DNA from: Amaranthus tricolor
Lineage: Eukaryota; Streptophyta; Magnoliopsida; Caryophyllales; Amaranthaceae
Assembly: GCF_026212465.1 (NCBI RefSeq)
Contig: NC_080058.1
Span: 15,312,537-15,376,536, forward strand
DNA length: 64,000 nt
Direction of reading: 5' to 3'
This document shows positions 1 to 11,026 of the stretch, piece after piece. A model generated the notes under the pieces. The model did no database searches, was not told the DNA's origin, and saw only the letters and a list, made by a program, of their open reading frames with translations. The first letter of the stretch is position 1. The number at the start of each line of letters is the position of its first letter. A program made the position numbers and the translations under genes.

Positions 1-113
1 GATGACATGCAATATTTGCATGAGTATCCGATTGCTATGTCCTTGCATCATGACTCACCCATACCTTGTGTTGATGCACCACTTACTAGCGAAACTCTTG
101 TTACGGTGCCTAG

Positions 114-1134
114 TAGGGATGATAATCGGTATTAGACTCGACCCGGATCCACGTCTATGGATCCATATCCGTTTTCACGGATCTGGGTCCTAAAAAATTG
201 GACTCGTTGGATCCGGATCTGTTTAAATTTCACGGATCCGGATCTAAAAAATATATTAAAATACCCATATGCCATAGTTACCCAGACTCCCTCACTTCAA
301 TACTACTACTCTACTAGTCTGCTACTGCCTCACGACCTCAATTCCTCAAATCAATTTACTCATCACTCATCAGCATCACAGCATCACTCACCATGATCAC
401 TCTCGACACTGCCTCCCACTCCCACCAACTCGACACTCGACAGCCAACGGCCCCACCGCGACATATCTTCTCCCCTCTCCTCACAGGCGGATGGGAGTGG
501 CGGATTTGAAGGTAATAAACCTAATTTTGATTTTTTTTTTTCTACAATACTTTTGATTTATGTTGAGTATTAGATATATGTCTAATGTTGAGTTTAGTGG
601 TGATTTATGTTGATTTATGTTGATCGAGTTTTTTATTTATTTGATGTTAGTGGTGGATTTATGTTGATTTATTTGAGTTTAGTTGTTGATTTATGTTGAG
701 TTTAGGGGTAATTTTTTATTTACATTGAGTAGTTTTTTATTTATTTGATGTTAGTGGTAGATTTATGTTGATCTATTTGAGTTTAGTTGTTGATTTATGT
801 TGAGTTCAATGGTAATTTTTGATTTATGTTGAGTTCAATGGTAATTGATGACTAGTAAATTTATCACAGTGTATTATTAACATTAGTCTATAAATATCGT
901 ATTATTGCAATCTCAATACAATCAAAAATACAAAAAAAGAGCAAAAACAAGTCAGACCCGTTTTGGACCCAGATCCGGTACTGGATCCGTAGTTTCCACG
1001 GATCCGGATCCGGATCTGGGTCTTGCAAAACTGGACCCGCGGATCCGGGTTCGAATCTGGATCTTGTTTCTGAAAACGGATCTGGATCCGGGTCCACCTA
1101 GACCCGGTTCAGATCTGACCCGTTGCCATCCCTA
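114..1134. mobile_element. Non-autonomous hAT-type element, copy 1
   Basis: The element is 1,021 bp and starts TAGGGATG and ends CATCCCTA. It is flanked by a perfect 8-bp duplication GTGCCTAG (106-113 and 1135-1142). Subterminal regions (about 130-250 and 950-1130) are packed with GGATCC/GGGTC words. TIRs of TAGGG-TG-type, with an 8-bp TSD, are typical of plant hAT elements. No transposase is seen. The interior (250-900) differs from copy 2 at 17603-18593, whereas the termini and the stretch near 885-945 match it. The interior includes a C-rich part that reads like a 5' UTR (290-520) and a degenerate tandem repeat of about 104 bp (about 628-850). Confidence 0.9.
628..850. repeat. Degenerate ~104-bp tandem repeat inside hAT copy 1
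   Basis: The block starting GTTTTTTATTTATTTGATG at about 628 recurs at about 732. Each is followed by a GATTTATGTTGAG-type sequence, giving slightly over two imperfect units made of shorter related words. It has no coding potential. Confidence 0.6.
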
Positions 1135-1311
1135 GTGCCTAGTGTGCCTTACATTGATGAGATTCTCACATATGTGCATGATCATCCATCTCATGAGCCC
1201 TTTGGCTTAGAGGTCGATGTGTCCTTGATTGAGGAGCCTTAAGTACATGCCCTTAGCGTGTCTTTTCTTGAGTCTCATTATGTAACTCTTAGTCATTATG
1301 ATCTGATAGAA

Positions 1312-1446
1312 CCTTAAAGCTTGTTCCATACAAATAATGTCGCCAAATCTTAAGCACAAATACGATAGCTGCAAGCTCCATGTCGTGCGTCGGATAGTTC
1401 ACCTCATGTATTTTCCACTTTCGTGAAGCATACGCAATAACAAAGA
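1312..1446 (-). pseudogene. Ty3/gypsy RNase H relic
   Basis: On the minus strand a 45-codon open stretch matches the RT-RNase H junction typical of Ty3/gypsy Pol. It contains the words [20 protein letters not shown] and [10 protein letters not shown], which correspond to the RNase H acidic-residue region and the conserved W-R-H-Y-L-Y-G block. No flanking RT or integrase could be followed, so it is an isolated fragment. Confidence 0.8.
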
Positions 1447-1820
1447 GTGCAAATAATATACTTTATCAATATATTCTTAACACGCTCCTGCAAGATGGAC
1501 GTCTGGAGGAAAAGTTCAATCTTGATGTACCAAAAACACATATGATGCTCAAAGTTATCATGTCAAACAATATTAGAGTTATAAAGAATGTAGGTCTTTT
1601 TTATAGAGAATCTAGAAGGGACGAGATTCAATTTCATATCATATTAAATATACCATATTAATACAACTGTGTAATATCATTAATCAAACAGAGCGTAATA
1701 GCAATATTTATCATAATCTACTTACACCAGAGAAGTAAAGGTAAAGCTTGAAGTATGTACTGCAGTTAAAGTGGAAAATCATTTTTTATTTATCTAAGAC
1801 CATAGAAGTATAATTTATAA
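1447..1820. other. Unassigned AT-rich interval
   Basis: No convincing ORF, repeat or RNA gene is seen here. It may be further decayed retroelement sequence adjoining the RNase H relic. Confidence 0.3.
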
Positions 1821-1822
1821 TA

Positions 1823-2094
1823 CTTCCATTTCGCTGAAAAGAAAATGTTTAATTTTTCACGCTATCCAATACACTTATTTATTGTTTAATATCTCTTATT
1901 ATACATAATGAAATATTATAAAAAGTGGATATTAATAATCGTTGCATTGAGATGAATCAAATAAGATATCACTTGAATATGCTTTAATTTATAGATTAGA
2001 GTAATGAATAGTATCAAAAAGTTTGCAAAAAACAAGTGTAACAAGAGCGCGTGTCTAAAAGTAAATATTCCCTTTTCCATTGGAATAGAGGGAG
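1823..2094. mobile_element. Stowaway-like MITE
   Basis: The element is 272 bp. Its left end reads CTTCCATTTCGCTGAAAAG and its right end, reverse-complemented, reads CTCCCTCTATTCCAATGGAA. Both are flanked by TA (1821-1822 and 2095-2096). This is the terminal style (CTCCCTC...) and TA target of Tc1/mariner-related Stowaway MITEs. It lies about 170 bp beyond the stop codon of the TPR-like gene, possibly in its 3' region. Confidence 0.65.
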
Positions 2095-2266
2095 TAAATC
2101 ACAAGCAACGTTTACAAAATTTTAATTAGTAGTAGCACAAAGGAGAGAAGAACCTACAAGTATGGGTTATTTTTAGTAGCATAACAGGGCATGTACACAA
2201 GGGCTGAATAGTAGAGTTATAACTATACAAGGTAAAGGGTTGGAAAGGCTTAAGGTAAAAGATTCC

Positions 2267-5200
2267 TTAAGAAGCAGCACCTAAAGGAGGCGGAAGAGGA
2301 GCAATGCCTTCTAAGTACCTTATTGGCATCAGACTGCTTGACATTATTGTATCTTCCTCGTCTTTCTCTTCATCGGCATCCCAAAGGAAGTGTGCGTGTG
2401 ATGCTAGAACGTAACTGCACAATCAAAATCAGACATAAAATAAGGCCCGACACAACCTAAACTATCAAAAATGAAACACAGAATTCAGAAATGATCCAAC
2501 TCAAAACAGCTTGACTTGAGACCCAATTTGATTATCTGAATTGTGTCAACAATTGTGAAATTAGAAGTTGAAAAATGGAGGCTCACCAGTCATCAGGAGC
2601 TGCTTTGACAGCTTGATCAAAGTAAGTCTTAGCTCTTGAAGAGTCTTTCTGAGTTTTCCATATCAAATCAGCATAGAGAGATAACACGTTTCCATCACCG
2701 GGATTTGCAAGTATTGCTCTCCCACAATACTCTTCGGCTTTAACATAATCGCCTCGAACCTGTTTGCATTGCCAATAATATAAATCACTAAATCAACAAG
2801 CTTATAATTTATTCATCTAATCATTTCAATGGAGACAAGTACTTATAATGTTAGATTAGATTGTCAATTTACATATAAAGCCAAAACCACTTCGTAAATC
2901 AAAGTGTTACGTCAAAGCAAAACTGATGCATAGCAAGTCTAGTAGAGTTATATATTACTTATCAACTTATGTTATGTTATGTATGGTGTGACTTGAGGGC
3001 ACATTTGATGTGTATATTCATGTATGTCTTTTGGGATAGAATCCTATAAGTGTGTTAATGTGGATATTTAAGTTTGTAACTTAATGTTTGTGGTGTTTAA
3101 AGTGTGATTTAATACTTGAAGTAATCATGGGAATAATGTGTGTTGATGATGTTTAATGAAGAAGTGTAAAAGGTTCTTTGAAAATGTTTTGCTATGTTTA
3201 GTCGAGCAGAAACTGACAGAAGTGATACTGAACGTCGCTCGGTCCAGCGAGCTGGTCGAGCCCTTGAGTGGGTCGAGCGAACAAACAGAATACATCAAGT
3301 AGCCTGTTGTAGCCCGGTCGACCAGGCCGCTCGACCGAGCGAGTCTCTGTTCTGGTCAAGCGGATCTTTTGACGATTCATAAGCTGCTGTTTTTCGTCCC
3401 TTTAACTTCTTGGAGCAGTTTCAAAGTGGTTGATACTCAGAATTAAAGCTGTAATCTCATTGAATGTACTTAGTTTATAAATAGAGAGCTCTCATGCTCA
3501 TTCAAGACACATCAAACACATAAAATACAACCCCTAAGCCAAACACATAGTCTTTTGTTTTGTCTCTTACTCAATTGTAATACTTCATTAGTAAGAGTGT
3601 TTTACTCCATTGAAATAATATAAACAAAAAACTACACATCACAGAGGATGTAGCCATCATTGGGTGAACCTCCTTAAATCATTGTGTCATTTTGCAAATC
3701 TTATTTTATCAAACGTTTGTTTATTCATTCAAATTGTTATCGTTCATCAAAGTTCTTAACATCGTACCGATCTTGGTAAATTATTTCATGTTTTATATGC
3801 GGCTCTAATAGATGTTCAATTTATGCTGCATGGATCAATACTTTTTAGGGAAAATTGTTAGAAAATACCTAGAAAAAACTTACTTTATGTGAAAAACTAA
3901 CATTTTTTTTGTCAAAAACTAGCTAGAAAATTTATTTTTGTTGTCAAAGAGTACCTATTAATGGTTACCATCGAAATTTCCGTTAGTCAACCAAGATTTA
4001 ACCAAAAAATGTTTATCGTTTACCATTAGCAATGGAGATAAGATGGGATTTAAGAGAAGTTTGAAAGTCAAAGCAAACCCCATTAAAGAGGTCGACAATC
4101 TGAGAGGTATCCAAATTCTTCAACAAATAAAGCCAGTCGTTTCATACAACAAATTGCTTATTACCTCAGAAGGAGATTCATCGATTTTGGGAGGTTGAAA
4201 AATCGGAAACGAAGAAGTCTCAACCAAAGTTGCTTTGATGGGTTTCAATGAATTTCAAGATTTCCACTTTCTGGTAGATTTGGTTTTGTTCAAATTGCAA
4301 ATGTGCAGCACTCAATGTGTTAATTTGTTAGATAAATGGCTTCTATTGACTGTAAAATATACAACATTTTGAGAAAAGATTAATGGGATTGTTAGTTTGG
4401 AATAAGATATAATAGTTCGACATGAGTGCACCTGAAAATTGGATAGGAAAGTGGGAGGAGAGCTGTGAAGAAAAATTGTAGAAGAAGCCATGGATGGCAG
4501 TCCTGTAATGGCCGCTGTTACCGATTATTGCAGCGGAGGGAACGTTGTTGTACCGTTAATAGGTACTCTTTGACAACAAAAATAAATTTTTTTAGTTAGT
4601 TTTCAACAAAAAAAACAAATTATTCTAGGTAGTTTTCACAAAATTAAACATTTTCTAGATATTTTCTAACAATTTTCCCATACTTTTATTAAAAAGATAA
4701 ACTTTTTGACAAGAAGAAAATGCGTTTTACCCAATCATAGGAATCAAAAACCCATATTTTGATAAATTTAAGCTTTACACACAAGTTCAATGAAATTACA
4801 TCTTAAAACTAATTGGTAACAATAATAGTCCATTAAGCGCATATGTTAGCCAATTTATCTTTTCGATGTGGGATCATATGTTTTGTTATTTTTTCCAACA
4901 CTCCCCTTCACATATGAGCTTATTTTATTAATCGGGTAAGAACGTCATTCTTTTAGAAACCGCACATATCAACAATTTTTTAAGTTGATCGAAATCCATT
5001 AGCTCTGGCCTATGATAAATTGCTACTGGGCTTGTACATACTAAAATCCAGACAGAAAAAGAATTGACTGCACACAAATCCGATAAAGTTTCATCCTAAA
5101 ACCAATTAATTATTGGAGTAATAGCTTATCAAACTTATAAATTAATCAAACTTCTCACTAATCTTTCCGATACATGGGTTATTTTTTCCAACATGTTTTA

Positions 5201-5996
5201 GTTGATTGTTTAACTTTAACAATCAATTAAGATAAAAGAGACTTTCTTTATTCAGTACACAAACTCAAGTTTTCATTTTTCATACTATAGTTGAAGAAAC
5301 TTAAATCACATTTTCAATCAAACCTACTTGTAATTTTACTCAAATAACTCATAATTTCGTTTGAATATCCAGAACTTTGATTAAAACCCACAAGTATATA
5401 AGAGAAGTATTTCTGTAAAGATCAACTATTGCAGAATTTCAAAGACAAAAAGAAAAAATTACCTCTTTCAAGAATTTTGCATAATTACCCAAAAGAAGAG
5501 AATTTCCAGGATTAGCTTCAATCATTTTCTGATAATACAAATCAGTAGTTTCACCATCACTTCCATTATTCGAATCCCAACCACCAAACCCGAACCCAAA
5601 TCCAAACCCATGTCCACCATCAAATCCACCACCAATACTGTCGGATCCTTCACAACTCAGCTCCTCTACATCACACTCCTCTTCTTCCTCAACAACTTTT
5701 TCTCTCAAATAACCTAACCCAATATTCGTCAACAACCTTGAACGCGACCCAGACCCATATTCTAACGCATAATCCGACCCGAATGGATTTGACTTGGGTG
5801 ATACGGCGCTAAGACGATATAGGTCCGACTCAGAAAAAGCTCGCATAAGTTTAGTTTTAAAACAAAACGACGTCGTTAAAGAAAGAGTGGATTTGTTGGG
5901 CTCGGGTGAAGAATTTGTAGAAGTGGATGCTCCGGATGTAGTGTTATTCGGAGTCCATGAGTTCAACAATGGTGTTGATGAACTTCTTAGTAGCAT
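2267..5996 (-). CDS. TPR-like superfamily protein, 3 exons, 284 aa
   Basis: Exons are 5996-5463, 2759-2587 and 2414-2267. All have GT-AG junctions and the joined frame gives 285 codons including TAA. Residues 1-150 are Ser/Thr/Asn-rich at the start, with an acidic run and a Gly-Phe repeat ([10 protein letters not shown]), and are probably disordered. From about residue 153 three TPR/HAT-like helical hairpins follow, with signatures [40 protein letters not shown] and [20 protein letters not shown]. The C-terminus ends [12 protein letters not shown]. This architecture is common to a plant-specific family of TPR-like proteins whose biochemical role I cannot state; protein-protein binding is the usual TPR function. 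No signal peptide is evident. The start is the first ATG of the open frame. Intron 1 is 2.7 kb and loaded with transposons. Confidence 0.9.
2985..3840 (+). mobile_element. LTR-like segment in intron 1 of the TPR gene (bounds approximate)
   Basis: This stretch looks like a solo LTR. It has an AT-rich leader, a GC-rich block of repeated GGTCGAGC/GCTCGACC words (about 3235-3350), a TATAAATA at 3476-3483, a transcript-like segment and a region reminiscent of a poly(A) area. I could not find a convincing 5-bp duplication, so the edges are approximate. The short ORFs on both strands at 3194-3382 are mirror products of the palindromic TCGAGC/GCTCGA words and not genes. Confidence 0.45.
3848..4679. 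mobile_element. Mutator-like MITE with long TIRs
   Basis: The element is 832 bp. The left end GGGAAAATTGTTAGAAAATA is matched by the reverse complement of the right end over roughly 120 bp with scattered mismatches and small indels. Flanks are ATACTTTTTA (left) and ATACTTTTAT (right), an imperfect 9-10 bp duplication, as expected for Mutator-like elements. No transposase is present. It is inside intron 1 of the TPR-like gene. Confidence 0.75.
4680..5462. other. Remainder of TPR-gene intron 1
   Basis: AT-rich intron. Two diverged stretches containing TTTTTTCCAACA (near 4890 and 5185), preceded by similar text, suggest an old dispersed repeat. No coding signal is seen. Confidence 0.35.
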
Positions 5997-6352
5997 TTTT
6001 TGCTTAATTTTTGTTTTTGGTGTTTGATTTTTTTTTTCTCCTTATTTACAAAAGAAAACAAGAGAGAAAGAATGCGTTTATAGGTAACAGAAGAGCGTTT
6101 TGGAGCGTTGATTTTTTAAGAACGCGGTACACGGAAGAATAAACGGTACTGATTGGATTATGAATACGGGATTTTTACTCCTATAATCCTACTATTTTGG
6201 AATGTAGGAAGATTTTTATATTGGAAAAAGCAGCATGTCAAGTGAGTATCGCAATCTTTAATTCATATCACAATAAATGTTTATCATTTTAATTTTTTAT
6301 ACAATAAAGAAATGCTTTTTCTTAAATTTGGCCATTATTTTTAGGTATATTT
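5997..6352. other. Upstream region of the TPR-like gene
   Basis: This is the presumed 5' UTR and promoter of the minus-strand gene. No convincing TATA box or other element could be assigned. AT-rich sequence runs up to the hAT-like element at 6353. Confidence 0.3.
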
Positions 6353-7569
6353 TGGGGGTGTCAAAGAGGTCGGGTTGGGTCATTTTCAGGTTCGAATCAT
6401 ATATAAATTGGTCAATAGACCCTTAACCTGAACCTGACCCGTTTAATTAAATGGGTCAAAAATTGAAATCCTGACCTGATCTGTAGCAGGTCAGGTCAAC
6501 CTGCTAATGACCCATTTAACCTGCTTTTTTTTTCAGGTCATTGAACCCATATATTTCAGGTCATTTGACCCAATTAACCCATATATTATATTCACATTTC
6601 ATAGTAAACATGCTTCAAACAAAATCATTGTGTAAAATATCCATTACCTAAAAATATCAGATTTCGACATTATTTTTACTCAAATCAGACTCATTGTGCA
6701 ATGATACCTTCATGAGATCATCACTTAACCCAATTTCAGATTCATCTTCAATTGATTTAACAACATCTTTGGAGATAGGTACAAAATTAAAAGTCTCAAT
6801 TCTAATGGGATTTGATTCTAAAGCAGTGGAATCATTGACATGATTACTCCCAAGAACAACAAAATGGAAATACAAAAGCAAACTCGAAAGGAAAATACAC
6901 AAAGAACTCAATATACATAATCTACTTGTATATTATTATGAAGAATGGAACACAAACAAAATCGAAAAAATCGAGCATTAAGAACAATGAAAATAGCAGT
7001 AACAGCAATGAACATTAAAATCTAAACCCAAAGAGAGAAGAAGATGGTAGTGAGAAGAGAGAAGAGGAAGGATTGAAGGTCGAAGACTCGAAGCACTACA
7101 AGACGAAGTGGAAGGCGCACAGGGAAGAGGAATGAGGAAGGCGCACAAAGAAGAGAAATGAGGAAGACGCACAGAGAAGACTAAAGAGGAATGAGGAAGA
7201 CGAAATAATTTTAGGGTTTATGATTTTCAATTGGTTAATATTAATAACTTCATGTAATTTTAGGCGCCGTATGCCATCCATCCGCATTTCGCAGGCCCAA
7301 CTCTTAAGTGGCCCAATAATGTGTCATCTAGTATAATGGGTTAATATCATATAATATGGGTTGACCTGACCTGACTGACCCATTTAATAAATGGATTAAA
7401 TAGGTTTTTTCGGGTTTAAATATTCAACCTGAACCTAACCCATTTAATAAACAGATCAGGTCGGGTTGACCCATTTAATTAATTGGGTCAAAAATCTAAA
7501 CTCAAACCCGCTAATTTCGGGTCGGTTTCAGATCAGGTTAGCAGGTCGGGTCAGCTTTTGCCAGCCCTA
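6353..7569. mobile_element. hAT-like non-autonomous element with GGTCA/GGGTC-rich ends
   Basis: The element is 1,217 bp. The left end is TGGGGGTGTCAAAGAGGTCG; the right end reversed is TAGGGCTGGCAAAAGCTGAC. Both ends are followed by arrays of GACCCATTTAA/CAGGTCAGGTC words in inverted arrangement. TIR style matches hAT (TAGGG-TG-CAAA). The flanking 8-mers (GTATATTT and ATTTTGTA) do not match, so the TSD is lost or the ends are slightly off. Inside are an 84-codon minus ORF (6911-6657) of unknown nature, and three imperfect ~28-bp repeats rich in GAGGAAGACGCACA (about 7110-7205). Confidence 0.65.
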
Positions 7570-8920
7570 ATTTTGTATGTAGGTAACGTAGTTTTAACAA
7601 ATACTAATGGAAGCAAATCATAAATTTTTTATTGTGAAACATTATAATATTGTACTTAAAGCTATCGTAATATTATTACTCAAAAGTATAAGTTTTTCCA
7701 TTAATGCGTGAAGTTAGTTATGTGCTCTTGTTTTCTTTCTTTAAAACAACATTTTCATTCTTATTTCTCTCTCATCCATCCTCTTTTTTTTTCACTCAAT
7801 TTGACAAAGCTCTTTACTTATGATACTTAAAATCTTCCAAGCTTATTAGTATAATGTATAATTTCATTCTTAATCTATAGTTAGAACATACTCAAATGAT
7901 AATTTATTTAATTAGTTGTAATAAAATTTTTATTAATATAAACATTTTATAACTTTTCATAGTTAAAGATATTTAAAATTTATTTAGTATATTAACATAC
8001 GTATAAAAGTAAATAAAAATAATTAAAGTGAATTGAAGGAAATACTACTATACAGTAAGAAGTTGTTTAGTTGGAATTTATTGGAGAAAATGTTTCTTTT
8101 CATGTTCCTTTACATTATGAAAAATCTTGTACATTATAGTAAACTATATCACAACTTGAGGTTATCACTAACATCAATATCATTATAAGTTGCTAGTATT
8201 GATGTTGTTATACAAGTGTTCGTAGTCTAGGACATGTCATGGTGATGTGGCCTTATACTTTGAGTCTCATTGGTTTAAAGAAGTCGTCATAAAGTGCACT
8301 TTATTGTTGTGAAAGCTTACTTGATTGTTGGTTTAATGGATGCGAATGCTTATGTGATTGTTGAGTTAATGTCATAACATATGAACAATTATAAATTGAG
8401 TAATGTGAATTGCTTTAGTATGCATTAGAATAAGTGGAAGTTGCTTTGAATGGGTGAATTATAGCTTGTTCTAGCATTTAGATGCCCTTAAGTGGAGACA
8501 AATAGGCTTATTAGTTCTACTCCAAACTTGTATAGGTTCCCAGTTCATAAAAGGAAGGTAGAACCTTAGTTGGGTGATTATTGTGACTTTTTTCATGTAG
8601 TGACGCTTACAGGTACGTACACGTGGTAACTAACTTTTATATGTTTACGTTTAAAAGTATTATCAATGTTTGCGACTTTATGCATTGTATTATAAATATG
8701 AAGTACTAGAGTAAGCCTTATACATGAATAGCTATTGATGGTGTGTCTCTTGAACTTAGAATGGTATGGACGCATAGAATTAAGGTATTATTAGAAGTTG
8801 AGCAAAATTCCCTTGTTGATAGAATTTCATTATGTTTACTTGAAATCGAAATGACTCCCCTCTAATAAAAGATTAGACTATGTTACTCGGAATCATAATG
8901 TTATTTATAGAAAGTTTATT
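7570..8920. other. AT-rich stretch without recognisable genes
   Basis: No supported coding region. The left edge of the CACTA element may fall inside this stretch (see candidate end at 8166). The short ORF at 8593-8775 has no recognisable features. Confidence 0.35.
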
Positions 8921-8921
8921 A

Positions 8922-9245
8922 TTTGAGTTACTGGTGAGTCTTGTAAATCCCATAGTTCTCATTGATAGCAAGAGTATGTGCGTTATCGGTGAGTCTTGCA
9001 AACCCCATGGTTCTCATTGATAGCAAGAGTACATTTGAGTTACGGTGGGTGTTGCAAAACCCATGGCTCTCATTGATAGCAAGAGTATGTAAGTTACCGG
9101 TGGGTCTTGCAAGCCCCATGGTTCTCAATGATAACAAGAGTATATGAGTTACCGGTGGGTGTTACAAACCCCATGGTTCTCATTGATAGCAAGAGTATGT
9201 TAGTTACCGGTGGGTCTTGCAAACCCCAAGGTTCTCATTGATAGC
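8922..9245. repeat. 55-bp tandem repeat, about six units
   Basis: GATAGCAAGAGTA or variants occur at 8964, 9019, 9075, 9130 and 9185, with a final GATAGC at 9240, a regular spacing of 55-56 bp. Each unit includes GGTGGGTCTTGCAAACCCCA and TTCTCATTGATAGC. The array stops within 20 bp of the 3' end of the CACTA coding remnant. Confidence 0.95.
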
Positions 9246-9257
9246 CTCTAATTCATA

Positions 9258-9790
9258 TTATTCATCGGAACTATCATTATCATCATCACATATAGTTTCA
9301 AGATCTTGATCTAATTCATCCTTACTAGACTCAAAATCCAACATCTCCTCCTCCTTATCCTCCTCCTCCTCCTCCTCATCTTTGATAGCCTCTAAGTCAT
9401 TAATTTGATCATCATTATACTTCTCATTAATTTGATCATCATTTGGGTTTAAATCAGCATATTGTGGCTCAACATCGTCTCTAACCAAATGAATTTCTTC
9501 GTCATCTTCATCCTCCATAAGAATCAAACTAGTCGATCCACTTTCAATAGTATTCCACAATGTTTCATCATCTTCATTATCTTCATCATTAGTGAAATAA
9601 AAAACGTAGCGTGGATTTATCGTAATTACAAATCACCATTGTGGTTCATCATGCGAAGGCATGTAAAACACTTTATTAATTTGAGAAGTTAAGGCAAAAG
9701 ATTCATTGGTTTTCAACCTGTAAGTGATATTAACAAGTACAAATCCAAACTTGTCCATATCAATCCCACTCCTTTTATTAAAAACATCAA
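9258..9790 (-). pseudogene. CACTA transposase C-terminal part, DUF4216-like plus acidic tail
   Basis: Minus-strand translation from about 9790 gives VLFRCKWFD, then GFVLVN, then SQINKVFYM. This is the K-C-W-F-D...Q-V-F-Y pattern of the DUF4216 segment found downstream of TNP2 in plant CACTA elements. An in-frame stop lies after the FYMPSHDEPQW region. It is followed by a 100-codon, strongly Asp/Glu-rich tail (9560-9258) ending SSDE-stop. Confidence 0.75.
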
Positions 9791-10321
9791 ACCATTTACA
9801 TCTAAACAAGATAACATGAGGACTTTAATTATGATTTTTCAATGCATCATATTCTAACACAATAAACTCCTCTAAGTTACCATAGAAGTATTTTTTACCA
9901 CTTTCATTATCTCCTTTCACAATGACACCACTATTTTGGGTTTTTGGATTTCTTTATCTCCTTTTTGTGAGAAATCAAAATCCATTGATGATGTAACCTT
10001 CATAAGTAATAACACTTTTCATTGGTCCTCGTGCTAAGCATAATAACTCTTCGGTTACACTTTCATCTCCTTCATTCCAAAGTTTTGTTATTTATTCATC
10101 AATATAAAAAAAAGCAAGAGAAAAATCATTCCTAAACATAGTTTCATACGTAGAAAAAATAATGAAATGTTTGATAACTTATTCTATCCTCAACCCATTT
10201 TTCAAAATCAACAGTGTACGCACTTTCCTTTTCAATCTTCCTAGATCATTTAAAATACAAATAGATCAAATATCACCTTTCTTCATAAACTAATATATAA
10301 TCATACACAATACAACATCAC

Positions 10322-11021
10322 TTACTCCAATAAAGGTTGTAATTCATCCCAATTTCTCAAAACATAACCATGAGCTTGCTTCCTTTCGTCAATAATCAGT
10401 TGGTTTAGATTTGCCTTTTCAAGTGGCTTGTCCATTTTGGAGAAAAAGGATAAGTTATGAAGTTGGATAGGTTCAACGTCTTCATTTCGATCTAGGCAAT
10501 TAAATTGTTTCTCAATCATAGACAAATATCGAGAGCAAAATGTTAGACATTTCTTTTTAGTGTACCCTTCTGCAATAAAACCTTCTGGGTAAGCTTTCTT
10601 ATGTACAATTACAAATGTTTTGAACGTTTGCATTTCTGTAATAAAATAATTATTAGCCAATGATATGATGAATTTATATGATACACAATACACATAAAGC
10701 ATGTACACCAATTCACCTTTCAAAACGACACATCCAACGGTAATGCACGGGACCAGCTAATTATGCTTTCATAGCTAAGTGTACAACAAGGTGTATCATT
10801 ATATCAACAATCAAGGAATGAATATGCGCTCCAACTTGTATAGGGTCAGAACAATGCTTTTTTCCATCTTTTGCAACTCGGACACTCTTAAAGTCTTAAA
10901 ACATAATTGTTAAAAAAATAAACTAAGCTCTCTTAAAGATTCTAAGACCTTCTCATCTAAAACACCATGGAAAACTGGAGTAAGTAAATCTTGCATAAAA
11001 ACGTGAAAATCATGGCTTTTC
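10322..11021 (-). pseudogene. CACTA transposase middle part, DUF4218-like
   Basis: The minus strand from 11021 reads MKSHDFHVFMQDLL, then VFHGVLDEKV, then LRELSLFF. This corresponds to the G-x-K-S-H-D...L-P...R-G block of DUF4218 in CACTA TNP2 proteins. After several stops it continues at 10640-10520 with KTFVIVHKKAYPEGFIAEGY and CLTFCSRYL, the R-P-E-G-S-I-A-E-G-Y block. The first block begins exactly at the Tat insertion site; its upstream half continues at 17434. Confidence 0.8.
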
Positions 11022-11026
11022 ATTCC

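Larger units (their letters stand above)
1..1242 (+). pseudogene. Unrecognised reading-frame remnant split by a hAT element
   Basis: Frame 1 is open from the window edge to 113 and resumes at 1135 until a TAA at 1240-1242. The 1,021-bp insert and one copy of its 8-bp duplication separate the two halves. With these removed, the two parts read through in one frame. The peptide is rich in His, Pro and acidic residues; I recognise no domain. It may belong to the same old gypsy-type element as the RNase H relic just downstream, although that relic is on the opposite strand. The 5' end lies outside the window. What it encoded is unknown. Confidence 0.45.

Noticed and set aside
3194..3382. Mirror ORFs on both strands
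   Set aside because: They result from palindromic TCGAGC/GCTCGA words in the LTR-like segment, not coding.
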